A DNA stretch of 64,000 nt from Sarcophilus harrisii (lineage: Eukaryota > Chordata > Mammalia > Dasyuromorphia > Dasyuridae). Made by a program: the position numbers and the translations under genes. Below, piece by piece: positions 11,606 through 21,402 of this stretch. Every line of letters begins with the position of its first letter. Within the stretch, counting starts at the first letter, position 1. The DNA is taken from the NCBI RefSeq assembly GCF_902635505.1, contig NC_045429.1, positions 161,036,997 to 161,100,996 of the forward strand, read 5' to 3'. A model generated the notes under the pieces. The model searched no databases. It was not told where the DNA came from and saw only the letters and a program-made list of their open reading frames with translations.

Positions 11606-11844
11606 ATAAGAATTGAAAGACAGCGTGTTTCAGTCATCAGTATAAGTATATCAAAATTGTTCCTAATCTCAGAGCAGTGGGAGAGGAGAAGTCAACAGGA
11701 TTAATGTTTTCACTATATTTTTGTTTAGCTCTTTTCTATCCATTTGTACTCTGGGAGGAGGCTATGGAAAGGATATTGCACATATAGTGTAATAGGAATT
11801 AAGGTAAACTCTTGGACCCATTTGCATTGTTGAATGTGTGCATG

Positions 11845-11925
11845 ATTATATACACATGTATGCATACATATACATATATACATGTATATATACATATATG
11901 TATAAATACTTATATGTGTGTACTT
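11845..11925. repeat. (TACA/TATG)n microsatellite
   Basis: Impure alternating purine-pyrimidine tract of TACATA and TGTATA units. Confidence 0.85.
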
Positions 11926-11974
11926 ATCCATGTTGTAGAGCATAAAAATTGTGTATCAAAAAGATGTTCAGTTG

Positions 11975-12690
11975 AATTAAAAAGTATCTATTATGGGGAC
12001 AGCTAGGTGGTGCAGTGGATTAAGCACCAGCCCTGAAGTCAGGAGGATCTGAGTTCAAATATGGTCTTAGTGACTCTGGACAAGTCACTTAACTCCAATT
12101 GTCTCAGCAAAAAAAAAAAAAAAAGAAAAAAGAAAAAGAAAAAGAAAACAGAAAAAGTATCTGTTATGTCAGGCAGTGTGCCAATTACTGAAGGCACAAT
12201 GATAAAATTGAAATAGTACTGATCACAAAGAGCTTACTGGGAATGTCTCTACATGTACACAGATAATTAAATGTAAAATTTGTTTTTTAAAAAGTGTAAA
12301 AAATTGAAGTGAGTAATAACAATTGAGGGAATAAGAAAAGTCTTCTTAGAGGAACTCTAACTTGAGGTGATCCTTGAAGGGAATTAGAGGTTCTAAGACA
12401 CAAAGATGAAGAGGGAAAAATTCCAAACATGAGGGATAGGTTGTGCAAAGGAAGGAAGACTAAATGTGGAATGTCATGTAAAGACTACATTTTGACTGAA
12501 TCATAAGAGTAAAAAGAGGGAGTAAGGTATAATCAGCCTGGAAAGATAGGTTGGAGCCAAATGGAACAATTTTTATTTTATCTTTGAGGCAAGAGTGAGC
12601 CACTGAAACTTCTTGAGAAGTGGAGTGACATGGTAGACCTGTTCTTGGGTCAATAAGTATGCAATAGATAGGCATTCAACGCATAGAATA
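11975..12690 (-). repeat. L2 LINE, internal to 3' end, split by a SINE
   Basis: Reversed L2. The 3' landmark 'aagtatctattatg' is interrupted at 11995 and resumes at 12169 with 'tcaggcagtgtgccaattac', followed by the 'cacaaagagcttactgggaa' block. From 12330 to 12690 it continues with diverged L2 internal blocks such as 'gaggtgatccttgaagg', 'gtgcaaaggaaggaag' and 'gaagtggagtgacatgg'. Confidence 0.75.
11996..12151 (+). mobile_element. SINE1/WSINE1-type SINE with target duplications
   Basis: Full-length copy: 'gggacagctaggtggtgcag', 'gaagtcaggaggatctgag', 'caagtcacttaactcc', then an A-rich tail of A(16) and AAAAAG units. It is flanked by a 17-bp direct repeat, aaaaagtatctattatg at 11979-11995 and aaaaagtatctgttatg at 12152-12168, with one mismatch. 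This is the mark of an L1-driven insertion, and it sits inside an L2. It carries a small gap in its middle. Confidence 0.92.
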
Positions 12691-12809
12691 GATCAGTTAA
12701 TAGCCAATATAATCAAACAGAACACTGTGAAAAGAGAAGAAATTTAATGACAAGCAGATGTAACCTAATATGATAAGGAGTGCAAAGGAGGTTCAAGTCA
12801 TTTTTAAAG

Positions 12810-13311
12810 CAAGCATTTATTATCACTCTCTTTCCCTTACTCACTCCAATTGAACAATTAAAAAAAAAAAACAAAAAGAAAATGCTCATAGAAAATATTG
12901 ATAGTCTAGAAAAACAAATCCCCAAATTGTCCCTGTCCAAAAAGTGAGGTCTTATTCTGCATTTTAAGTCCATTGCCTTACTGGCAGAAGGTGAATGGAA
13001 TGATTTATCTTATGCCTCTAGAAATATTTTTATCATTGCACTGATTAAAGTACTAGCATGTTTCTAAGACTTTTGAAAAAATAGTGCTGTCATTGTATAA
13101 ATTATTCTCCTTGTTCTTTTTGTTTCACTCTGCATCAGTTCATAGATCTCAGTTTCCTCAGAAACTATTTCATACTTTCTTAGGACAAAATCATATTCTT
13201 TCCCATTCATATAACATAATTTATTTAGCCATTCTTCAATAGGAGAATATTCTCTTAGCTTACAGTTTTCGGTTGCTACCAAAGCAGTTGCTATGAATAT
13301 TTTTGTACATT
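12810..13311 (-). mobile_element. Old L1 3' end, part 1
   Basis: Reversed L1. The 3' UTR runs from about 12830 ('caaatccccaaattgtccc') to about 13063. The end of ORF2 follows: the minus-strand frame 13064-13282 holds LNKLCYMNGKEYDF and ELMQSETKRTRR, the equivalents of LNKLWYMN and [12 protein letters not shown] in the younger copies. It is cut at about 13311 by an L2-like end and resumes at 13433. More diverged than the L1s at 21.4, 30 and 58 kb. Confidence 0.75.
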
Positions 13312-13432
13312 AATCAATAAACTTTTATTAGGCACTTACTATATGTCATATATTCACTAAATGCTGGAGAGACAAAAAAGAGGTAAGAGATAGACACTGC
13401 CTTCAAAGAGCTTACAATCTAATGTATGTAAG
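13312..13432 (-). repeat. L2-like 3' end inserted in the L1
   Basis: Reads 'aatcaataaacttttattag', 'gcacttactatatgtcat', 'gctggagagacaaaaaag', and 'caaagagcttacaatctaat', the reversed L2 terminus. The flanking L1 continues on both sides. Possible short duplications are ambiguous. Confidence 0.65.
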
Positions 13433-13545
13433 AGTCCTTTTTTTTCTTGCCTTGATCTTTTGGTATTATAGACCTAGTAGTGGTATTAGCTATTATGCAA
13501 AGTTAAGTAGTTTTTGGTGAATAATTCTAATGTAATAGAAACAAT
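13433..13545 (-). mobile_element. Old L1 3' end, part 2
   Basis: Continues the same L1 after the L2-like insert, with 'tagacctagtagtggtatta', the reversed 'gggatatagacctagtagtgg' block of ORF2. It then ends against a further L1 tail. Confidence 0.6.
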
Positions 13546-13554
13546 TCTTTTAAA

Positions 13555-14105
13555 ATTTTTATTATTTTTATATTAATAGCTTTTATTTTTTAAAAATATG
13601 CAGAGTTTTCAACATTCACCCTTGCAAGAACTTGTGTTCCAAATTTTTTTCTCCCTTTGTCCCCTCCTCCTCCTTCCCCTAGAGAGCAAGAATTCTATTA
13701 TAGGGTAAAAATAAGCAATTCTTCTAAACATATTTCCATATTTATCATGCTGCATAAGAAAAACACAAGCAAGCAAACAGCAACAAAAAAGGAGATGAAA
13801 ATACTATGTCATGATCTACATTCAGTTTCCACAGTCCCCTCTCTGGATACAGATGGCTCTTTCCAACATAAGTCCATTGAAATTGGCCTAAATCACCTCA
13901 TTGTGGAAAAGAGCCAAGTCCATCACAGTTCTTGTTGCTGTGTACAACTCACTTAGCAACAGTTAATGTAAGTCTCTCCATGCCTTACTGAAATTACCCT
14001 TCTGGTTGTTTCTTATACAACAATAATATTCCATTACATTCATATATCATAACTTATTCAGTGATCAGGCAAACTGATGGGCATCCATCCTCTCTAAGTT
14101 AGAAG
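13555..14105 (-). mobile_element. L1 3' UTR and end of ORF2, second lineage
   Basis: Begins with 'agagttttcaacattcaccc' and 'gcaagaacttgtgttcca', followed by a pyrimidine block (reversed G-rich 3' UTR) at about 13650-13680. ORF2's reversed end starts near 13970 ('agtctctccatgccttac'). The same 3' UTR type occurs at 23455-23888 on the plus strand and at 28588-28972 on the minus strand. Confidence 0.8.
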
Positions 14106-14217
14106 CCATTCTTGTGGTGAGAAATCTCCCCTCCATTCCAGAGCAGAACGACTATGTTAAGCATAGCAGTAACAGAATAGTAACCCTAAGATTGTATATG
14201 TTCTCAGCATTCTGAGT

Positions 14218-14292
14218 CAAATCAAGTCAACTAATATTGATTAAATGCTCACAATGTGCCAGGCTCTATACTAAGTGCTGAGGATACAAAGA
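14218..14292 (-). repeat. L2 LINE 3' end
   Basis: Reads 'gattaaatgctcacaatgtg', 'ccaggctctatactaagtgc' and 'tgaggatacaaag'. Confidence 0.75.
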
Positions 14293-14776
14293 AAGTATTT
14301 TATTAAATATACTATTAGTGACCAATGTAATGTAATGTCTCTTGGCTCCAAATATATTATACTAATGCATTCTGAAAAAAAATCTCTTTTCTTCTGAAAT
14401 CTAAAAATACACCTCATCATTTTCCAAGGGCATTTAAGTCCATTATGGTATGCAGTCCTGAGTTTATTAAAGGCCGCCATGTGTAACATTCATTTCAAAG
14501 TAGACTATAAGAACTTTATGGTCCAGTTGGTGGCAGGGACTAATCTATATTTTGTGACCACTAATGGTAGAAGAATGAAAATTTTATTTTTTACAGCATC
14601 TGAACAAGTATATTGTGAATAGTTCGCTCTTAAGTTGAGTCATATTGGCCAAGCTGTTAGCTGAAAACTTCCTTGAGTTCAATTGCTTTTGTCATACAAG
14701 CCTTGACTGAGAACCTTGTCTGAGAAAAAGCAAAAAACTATTCTTTAAGCCTGCTCCCATGTTAATATATGAGTTG
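14293..14776. other. No recognised feature
   Basis: No repeat that I can name. A 72-codon minus-strand frame (14271-14489) starts within the L2 end and is not credible as a gene. Confidence 0.45.

Positions 14777-14834
<58 letters not shown>
14777..14834. repeat. T-run followed by (GT)n
   Basis: About 22 T residues run straight into about 18 GT units. A homopolymer joined to a dinucleotide suggests growth from an old poly-A/T tail, although no SINE body remains next to it. Confidence 0.9.
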
Positions 14835-14837
<3 letters not shown>

Positions 14838-14905
14838 GGTAGATGTGGGTGTGTATTAGTGGGTGGGTCTAGGTGTGTTTGGGTGTTTAGACAGAAAATA
14901 ATCAG

Positions 14906-14972
14906 CTGTATATTAATAAATATTAATATACAGAATATTAATTAATTAACATTACTTAATATACAGAATATT
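14906..14972. repeat. Perfect AT-rich palindrome with repeated half
   Basis: Arms ctgtatattaata (14906-14918) and tattaatatacag (14921-14933) are exact reverse complements separated by two bases. A 16-base direct repeat, taatatacagaatatt, occurs at 14924-14939 and 14957-14972. Confidence 0.85.
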
Positions 14973-14989
14973 CGTAAATATTCATTAAA

Positions 14990-16865
14990 GCATATTTGAC
15001 ACAAAATTCCAAGAAAATATTTTCTTCCAAAAATATTGAAAAGAAAAAAGATAAAACCAATTTGGTTGCAGCTAAGTATCAGAACATCTTACGTTACTAT
15101 TCTTCAAAGCTACATAAATTGCAGCTGAACAATACTAGTTGGGATGATACTCACCTTTCATTGCAGTATGTGTGCTAGCACAAATGAGACAATACTGACT
15201 GTGAAATTTTCCTTCTCCATTGCTTTGGAAGGAAAAAAAAAAGTTAGTTCTGCTGCTGGTCTCAAACCACATCCATGCATTGTCTTGCAAGTTAAGTTGC
15301 AGCAGGTGTCTGTGGGTGGGCTCTTGACTTCCTGCAACCGGAATTGTTTCTATTGCCCTTTAGTTAATGTTTGTGGACACAGCTCCTGGAAGTATGAAAA
15401 ATAAAGATTAGGGTATGATTAAAATATCACCAGGCTTAAAAATAGCATTTGTATGGGCTAACAACTTCCTGTAAATCAAGGGACAGATCATGACAGCCTT
15501 ATATAGGCAAAACTCCTTCTCTAATTGGAGGTCTTTCCGTGCCAAGCCTGGAATTGGGTATCATGCTTTTGAAGCAGCTCAGGAGTGGTCGCATTATATC
15601 TACATAACACTTAGCGATTGTTAAGATGATTATTGCTTCCCAACTAGGTTCCCTTTACTTTTGGAGAAATTGGCACAAAGAGTGCATTTACAAAGCACAA
15701 TTTGACTTCTGCATTTAAATGGAGTCTATGGTGCTGGCACTGGTAGTGAATGTAGAACCCTAATTACATTCATGGTATATCTTAGGCTGATTCTTTGCTA
15801 ATAACCTTTAAGGGGGGAAGAAGATAAAATTCCCTACCAAGGAACCCAAAGAGTAGAACTAGAGGGTTAACTACTAATCAATAATTCATATCTACTGGGG
15901 TTTGATCATCACAGTTCCCCAGATTCTTTGATTAGTGCTCATGGGGGTAAACTAACAAAAGTCTTGTTGAATAAAATAGGTTTGGTTATGATATACAAAG
16001 AGTTTTTAAGTTTGCAAGACCTTATGGATCTGGAAGAAATCTTAGTCCCTGTTAGAGACAGAGATGCTCTTGAAAACAGTGGCCAGAAAAGATTTTTTTC
16101 CTAGAGAGAGGCATCCTTGTTCCAAATAGCTTAGTAGGACCTTGTTCCTGATAACAGCTAATCTATAAAAATAGGATGACTCTGTATACTGACAACATGG
16201 ACATATGCTTATAAAATATTGCCATAAAGATTTATCGACTATACTTCTAGCACATGGTCACATTGTGAAATGAGCATATGCTCAAAGGTTTTGAGATTTC
16301 TGGAGGCCAAGAATAGTACATACTAGTACAGATGCAATCTATTCTGAACAGTCCCTGTAATTGCATTCACTAAGCATCCTTGAGAGCTGCGAGAAAGAGA
16401 TACTGGCATTTGTTGCAGTGTTAAATAGAATAAACTTCTGAGTCCAGGTTGAGACTAGCAGTAAAACTAGCCCCTTGACTTAGGGAGGGTGGGACAGAGA
16501 AGGTGACTGAACTGAACTTTTAAAATGCAATCAAAAGCAATGCTCAATATTGGCAATCTCTCCTCCCAAAGATTTCTCAACTAAGACACCTTAAATGAAA
16601 TTTCAAGGAGACATGATCCTAGGACTATGTCATACCAATTGAAAATTAATTTCTCTCCAGTGAATTATAGTATTCTGGTCTTTCTTACCTGACAGTCTCT
16701 GGAATAAAAGTGAAGAGAGAATGATGGCTTCAGACTGAAGGTCATGGCTGACAGCTAATATATTCTTTTCTTTTTCTTTGTCCAGTTTTCCACTTCATCT
16801 TGAGGAATTCCCTTGTCTCTAGTTGTAATTCTAGTATATTGTTCTCTGATTAAAAGGGGGCAAGA
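14990..16865. other. Longest repeat-poor stretch in the window
   Basis: About 1.9 kb without any SINE, LINE or microsatellite that I can recognise, which is unusual here. It is slightly richer in GC between 15180 and 15600. The frames at 14996-15178 and 15144-15404 are short and carry no family signature. It could hold conserved non-coding sequence, but the sequence alone does not show this. Confidence 0.45.
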
Positions 16866-16870
16866 TCTTT

Positions 16871-17013
16871 TTTTTTTTTCCTGAGGCAATTGGGATTAAG
16901 TGATTTGTCCAGGTCACACAGCCAGGAAGTGTTAAGTGTTTGAGGCTAAATTTGAATTCAGGTCCTCCTGACTTCAGGGCTGGTGCTTTATTCACTGAGC
17001 CACCCAGCTGCCC
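16871..17013 (-). mobile_element. SINE1/WSINE1-type SINE
   Basis: The minus-strand copy ends (its 5' head) in 'gagccacccagctgcccc' on this strand and starts with a T-run that is its A tail. A 10-base direct repeat, caagatcttt, lies at 16861-16870 and 17014-17023. Low divergence. Confidence 0.9.
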
Positions 17014-17139
17014 CAAGATCTTTCTAAAATAAAGAATGACATTTTGGATTTTTGTTTAAAGGAAGCAGGATATGGTAGAGACACAGAAGTGAAATATTTT
17101 CACCTAAATTCTGCCTAAAAGATCAGATGTTGCATGAGG

Positions 17140-17335
17140 CAATGGTCACAATAAAATAATCACTTGGAATTGGAAAGCCTGGATTCAAATTCAAGCTTTA
17201 GCCCTTACTCTTCATAATCTTAGGCAAATCACCTTGTCCCCCTGAGTCTCATTTACTTCATCTGGAAAAGAAAAGTTGGACTAGATGACTTTGGTCTCTT
17301 CCCAATTCTAAATCTATAATCTCATGATTTTCCAA
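17140..17335 (+). repeat. THER1/MIR core-SINE
   Basis: Contains 'ttggaattggaaagcctgg', 'attcaaattcaagctttagc', a core 'cttaggcaaatcacc', and the THER1 tail 'ctagatgactttggtctctt' with 'aaatctataatctcatga'. Confidence 0.75.
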
Positions 17336-17686
17336 TTCAATCTATGGCAAAATTCCAAGTTAATTTTAGTTTTGGGCATAGCATACTAAAGACTCCATTA
17401 GATGTATATAGCATATGACTTATGGAGAAAAGGCTTTGTTTGGATCAAGGTATATGATTGTAGTTATACAAAAGATTTATTTCATAAAAATGTAAGAATC
17501 TGTAAGCTGCAATAATGGGTAGAAATGAAGTTTAAGAAAGTGTAAAGATTAGATTGAATGCAGTGGTCAAGAAAAGAAAATTATGCATATAAAGACTATA
17601 ATCTTTTCATATTCAAAGTTGAGTCTGAGATTTGTGATTTCAATGATTTGGAGCACACTGCTTAATAATCCTAAATCATGGGTTTT
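17336..17686. other. No recognised feature
   Basis: Single-copy-looking AT-rich sequence without an ORF or repeat that I can support. Confidence 0.45.
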
Positions 17687-17795
17687 CCCTCTCCCTCTGT
17701 CTTTCCGTCTCCATCTGTCTTTCTGTTTCTGTCTCTCTGACTCTTTATCTCTCTGTCTTTCTCTTTCCTTGCCTCCCTCCTTACTTCTGTTCCTT
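17687..17795. repeat. CT-rich microsatellite
   Basis: TCTGTCTTTCYGTCTCC-type pyrimidine repeat. A 112-codon frame crosses it and is an artefact. Confidence 0.9.
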
Positions 17796-18007
17796 AGTAT
17801 GGTGTTATGTATGTGGGTTTGCTTTGCTGCATTGGGTATCTTTGCTTATAAATTAACTTTGTTCCATTTCATGGTCACTGACTACATTCAGGTTTGCAAA
17901 TTCAAGTCTTTAGAAGCATAAAGACTGGCTATATAATGGAGGGTGGATGGTTCAATTGAAATCCATTCCTTGTACAGGAGAAGCCTCTGATAACATCATT
18001 GTACATG

Positions 18008-18080
18008 GGGTAATTTTATCTTTGAATCTCCAGTACCTCACATATAATAAATAATAAATATTTGATTGTTTGAAAGGCAT
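18008..18080 (+). repeat. L2 LINE 3' terminus
   Basis: Short piece: 'gaatctccagtacctcacat' then 'aataaataataaatatttga'. Confidence 0.5.
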
Positions 18081-18141
18081 TGCTCTTTATTGAAATGAAA
18101 TAATTATTCAGAGGTATATTTGAAGTAAATACTTCTAGGTC

Positions 18142-18380
18142 TGGGATGGCTATATAGCACTGTGGATAGAGAATTGGTCCTGGAGTCAAGAAAACTCATT
18201 TTCCTGAGTTTAAATCTAGCCTCAGACACTTCCTAGCTGTGTGACCCTGGGCAAGTCACTTAATCCTGCTTGCCTCATCTATAACATGAGCTGGAAATGA
18301 TAAACTACTCCAGTATCTTTGTCAAGAAAATTCCAAATAGAGTCACAAAGAGTTGGACATAACTGAAAAATGACTAAATA
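18142..18380 (+). mobile_element. MAR1-type SINE
   Basis: Full-length: 'ggctatatagcactgtggat', 'tagctgtgtgaccctgggca', and RTE-like end 'aatagagtcacaaagagttg' followed by 'gacataactgaaaaatgact'. Confidence 0.88.
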
Positions 18381-18384
18381 GAAT

Positions 18385-18535
18385 TTCGAGGTTCAAGTCC
18401 GGGCTTCCAGAGTCCTTGTTTGTGTAAATTCCAGGCAAGTCTCTCAATCTCTCGGCCTCAGTTTCTTCATCTATAACATGGATATAGTAACACACACATT
18501 ATTTACTTCACAAGACTATTGTGAAATTTGCCACA
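18385..18535 (+). repeat. MIR core-SINE
   Basis: Directly follows the MAR1. A well-kept B box (ggttcaagtcc at about 18391) is followed by 'cctcagtttcttcatctata' and 'caagactattgtgaa'. The head is missing. Confidence 0.65.
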
Positions 18536-18799
18536 TTGCCACCAGCAATTGCAGCCAGCCTTCATGCCTGCCTTCATCAGCTGCTTGTTCATCAGTAACT
18601 ATTCTTAGTGAGATAGAAAGTGCAAAATTAGCACAGGCTTGAGCATGGAGTTTGGAAGGAATCATCTTGTTTTCTTTTCCTTTCTCTTTTCCTCCCTCCA
18701 AAGCTTTATATAAGTGATATTAGGAGAAAAAGAAAAAGCCAAAGCCAATTCAAAAGGGAAGAGAACCCATAGAACAGAAAAATGAAGATTGTTTGGGAA

Positions 18800-19095
18800 A
18801 GCAGAAAGTCAGTGAGTGAAGTGGAAAGAACATCAGATTTGGAGCTAAAGAATCTGGATTCAAATCCTATCTCTTATTATTTACTATTTGTAAGTCATTC
18901 AACCTTTTGAAGTTTCATTGGTGGTAGCTTCAAAATCTACTGTCTGATTCTGATCAAGTCATTCGACTTCTCTCTGCCCTAACTTTATCATCTCTAAAAA
19001 AGAAGTTTCCTTATCTGAAAAAACAAAAGGATAGGACTAGGTGTTCTCTAAGATATCTTCCGGTTTTAAATCTAGGTTCCTTTGATCATGTCTGT
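18800..19095 (+). repeat. MIR/THER1 core-SINE with duplicated middle
   Basis: Head 'ggaaagaacatcagatttgg', B box 'ggattcaaatcctatctc'. The 'aagtcattcaacc' core recurs as 'caagtcattcgacttc' about 65 bases later, then a THER1 tail with 'ctctaagatatcttccg' follows. Confidence 0.6.
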
Positions 19096-19739
19096 GATTC
19101 TGGTATCCCAGTTCCCACTCCCCTCGAACCTCAACACTTCATTTAACCAAGAAGTTCCAATCAGTAGCAATTGGTAAAGTGATTTCCTTCTCAATCAACT
19201 TCTTTAAGTAATCCAGCCCTTAAAGTTGGGGGGGGGTGTTAACCCCTCTCCCAATTTGCATAAGACTGACCACATCTTCAATGAAGTGTTTAGACCTCTG
19301 GGTTTGGGCCAAAGTGTGATGAAGGGAAGATAATGAAACTGGAATGAGATGGAAAAAGTAGGGTCAGCAGGACTCACCACATCAGAAGAGCAGTGCCAAA
19401 GTCCATCACAATTTTGCAATCTCTACCCATCTGCCGTTAAAATAAGGACAGGCTACTCAGCAGGGCATGGATAATAGTGGGTGTTTTCAAGTGCAACATT
19501 CTTCTCTGAGATGCTAAGATTTCTAACATAAGCAATGTTCTCTGTCTGTCTGTGCCAAGAACAGAGCATTGCTTTGTAAGTAAAGCAAATTATCTACTGT
19601 CTTGGCCTTCAGAGAGCATATTGTTAAGTAATATGAATCTTGAACCTTTATCCTTTACTCTGACTAAGCAGATCTGCTGTAATAGAAGTCTATCCTTTGA
19701 CCCAAAGATATAGAATTTGTCTTCTTAAAATCCATTAAA
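19096..19739. other. No recognised feature
   Basis: Includes a run of 8 G at about 19230. The minus-strand frame at 19204-19419 carries no family signature. Confidence 0.45.
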
Positions 19740-20262
19740 CTCTCCCTCCCTCCTTCTCTCTCTCTCTTCTCTCTCACTTTTTCTCTCTCTTCTCTCTCTC
19801 CTCTCTCTCTTTTCTCTCTTCTCTCTCTCGATATCTGTCTCTCTGTCTTTGTCTGTCTCTGTTTCTGTCTGTCTGTTTCTCTCTCTCTGTCTCTGTATCT
19901 CTTCCTCTTTTCCTTCTCAGTCTCCCTCTTTCCCCTCCTCCCTACCTCATTTTCTCTGTCCTTCTGTCTTGCCTCCTCTCTCTATCTCCTTTTCTCTCTC
20001 TTTTCATTGTCTCTCCCTTCTCTTTGTTTGTCTGTCTCTGTCCTTCAATCTGTTTCTCTGTCTCTGTCTCCCTCTTTCCCTTCTTCACCTGATTTTCTTT
20101 ATCCCTCTGTCTCACCTCCTCTCCTTCCCTTTTTCTCCTCTCTTATTCTCCCTCACCCTCACCTTTTCCTCCTCTCTGTCTCTATCTCTGTCTCTGTCCC
20201 TCAATCTTTGTCTAGTTATCTGTCTCTCTGTTTCTGTCTTTCTCTCTCCTCTGAGTCCCCTT
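19740..20262. repeat. Long CT-rich tract
   Basis: About 520 bases of TCTC, TCTG and TTCCC units, almost free of A. Two overlapping frames of 117 and 144 codons lie in it and encode only Ser/Leu/Pro-rich low-complexity strings. Confidence 0.95.
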
Positions 20263-20557
20263 GCATGTGGTCCCAACAACTGAGTGTTCAAATGAGCTTT
20301 TTGCTTTTAGAGCCAAATCAGGTCACAGTAGTTAGCTCCCAGATTTATGCACTAAACTAAGCAGAGTAGGTGGCAAGATGAAGCTTTAAATACTTGATAC
20401 AAAAGTATTATTGCCTTTCTCTGCAGTCTTCTCAGGAACAGTGACTTAACTGATGTCTGGCACTCAGCTTTGGGGATGAACTGCACTGGGCATAACTCTA
20501 TGGATGCACCTAAGTACTAGACATTTAGGATATCTACTTAAGGAATCATGTATTTTT

Positions 20558-20622
20558 ATACAGACATGTATATGTGTATGCATATGTATATGTACATATA
20601 TATACATATATATTATATAGAT
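20558..20622. repeat. (TATACA)n low-complexity tract
   Basis: Alternating TATG/TACA units ending in 'tatattatatagatag'. Confidence 0.85.
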
Positions 20623-20679
20623 AGAAAATGCACAGAAACCCACATATTTATACGCATAGTTGTTTGCAGCAGCTGTATC

Positions 20680-20785
20680 TCTTATTAGATCATGAGCTCC
20701 TTGAGGGAAGGAAAGCTGTTTTGCCTTTCCTTGAATGACCAGTGTGAAGGAAGCACTTCATTGATCCTTGTTGATTGACTGATGG
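20680..20785 (+). repeat. L2 LINE 3' end
   Basis: Reads 'agatcatgagctccttgagg', 'gtgaaggaagcacttcattg' and 'gttgattgactga', a damaged L2 terminus. Confidence 0.65.
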
Positions 20786-21019
20786 GCTGGGACTGGATGA
20801 TATTTATAGTGCCTTTTAGCACTGATATTCTGGGAAACTATCAGTAAGAATTGAAAAATTATTTATGTCTTGGAATTCTAGTAGTTTTTCAGAGCTTCTT
20901 TATTAACTAAGTAAAAGGTACAACTCTTCCCCAGTTCCAGAAGATGCTGTAAATATTCATAGATTAGAGATAAGGTTGTTTTCTTGTCCAGAAGTTATTT
21001 TTGGCCTTACAGCTTAGAC

Positions 21020-21265
21020 CAATGAAGAGAATTCTGGACTTATGGTCAGCAAAAACCTGAATTTGAAGGCAAACTTTGACCCATCCTAGCATGTGAACAC
21101 AAGTGAGTCACGTCAGTTTTCTGAATCTTAAATTGCTCATCTGTAAAATAAGGTTAATAATATCTAAGTACATAGGTCAGTCAAAGGCTCAAGTGAGGAT
21201 TATGTGTATAAAATATTTCACAAACCTCTAAGGTACTATAATGCCAGCTATAATTTTTGTTATGG
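21020..21265 (+). repeat. MIR/THER1 core-SINE
   Basis: Near full length: a diverged head, 'gtgagtcacgtcagttttct', 'tcatctgtaaaataaggtta', and a tail 'ctaaggtactataatgccag' with 'ctataatttttgttatg'. Confidence 0.7.
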
Positions 21266-21402
21266 AGATTGATACTAAAGGGTAGGGCTAGAAGTAATAG
21301 GCAGAAGTTGGAGAAAAAATTATACTTGTTATAGGGGGAAAAATTCCTAATAATTGAAGCAATACAAAAGTGAAATGTGTTATTTCAAGAAGTAATCATA
21401 AT

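Noticed and set aside
12846-12900. A-rich runs considered as a processed-pseudogene tail
   Set aside because: They fall inside the 3' UTR of a reversed L1.
18385-18420. Possible tRNA gene because of a clean B box, ggttcaagtcc
   Set aside because: No A box or cloverleaf at the right distance; it is the B box of a MIR SINE.
19849-20360. Frames of 117 and 144 codons
   Set aside because: They lie in the CT-rich tract; no domain, only repeat-coded residues.
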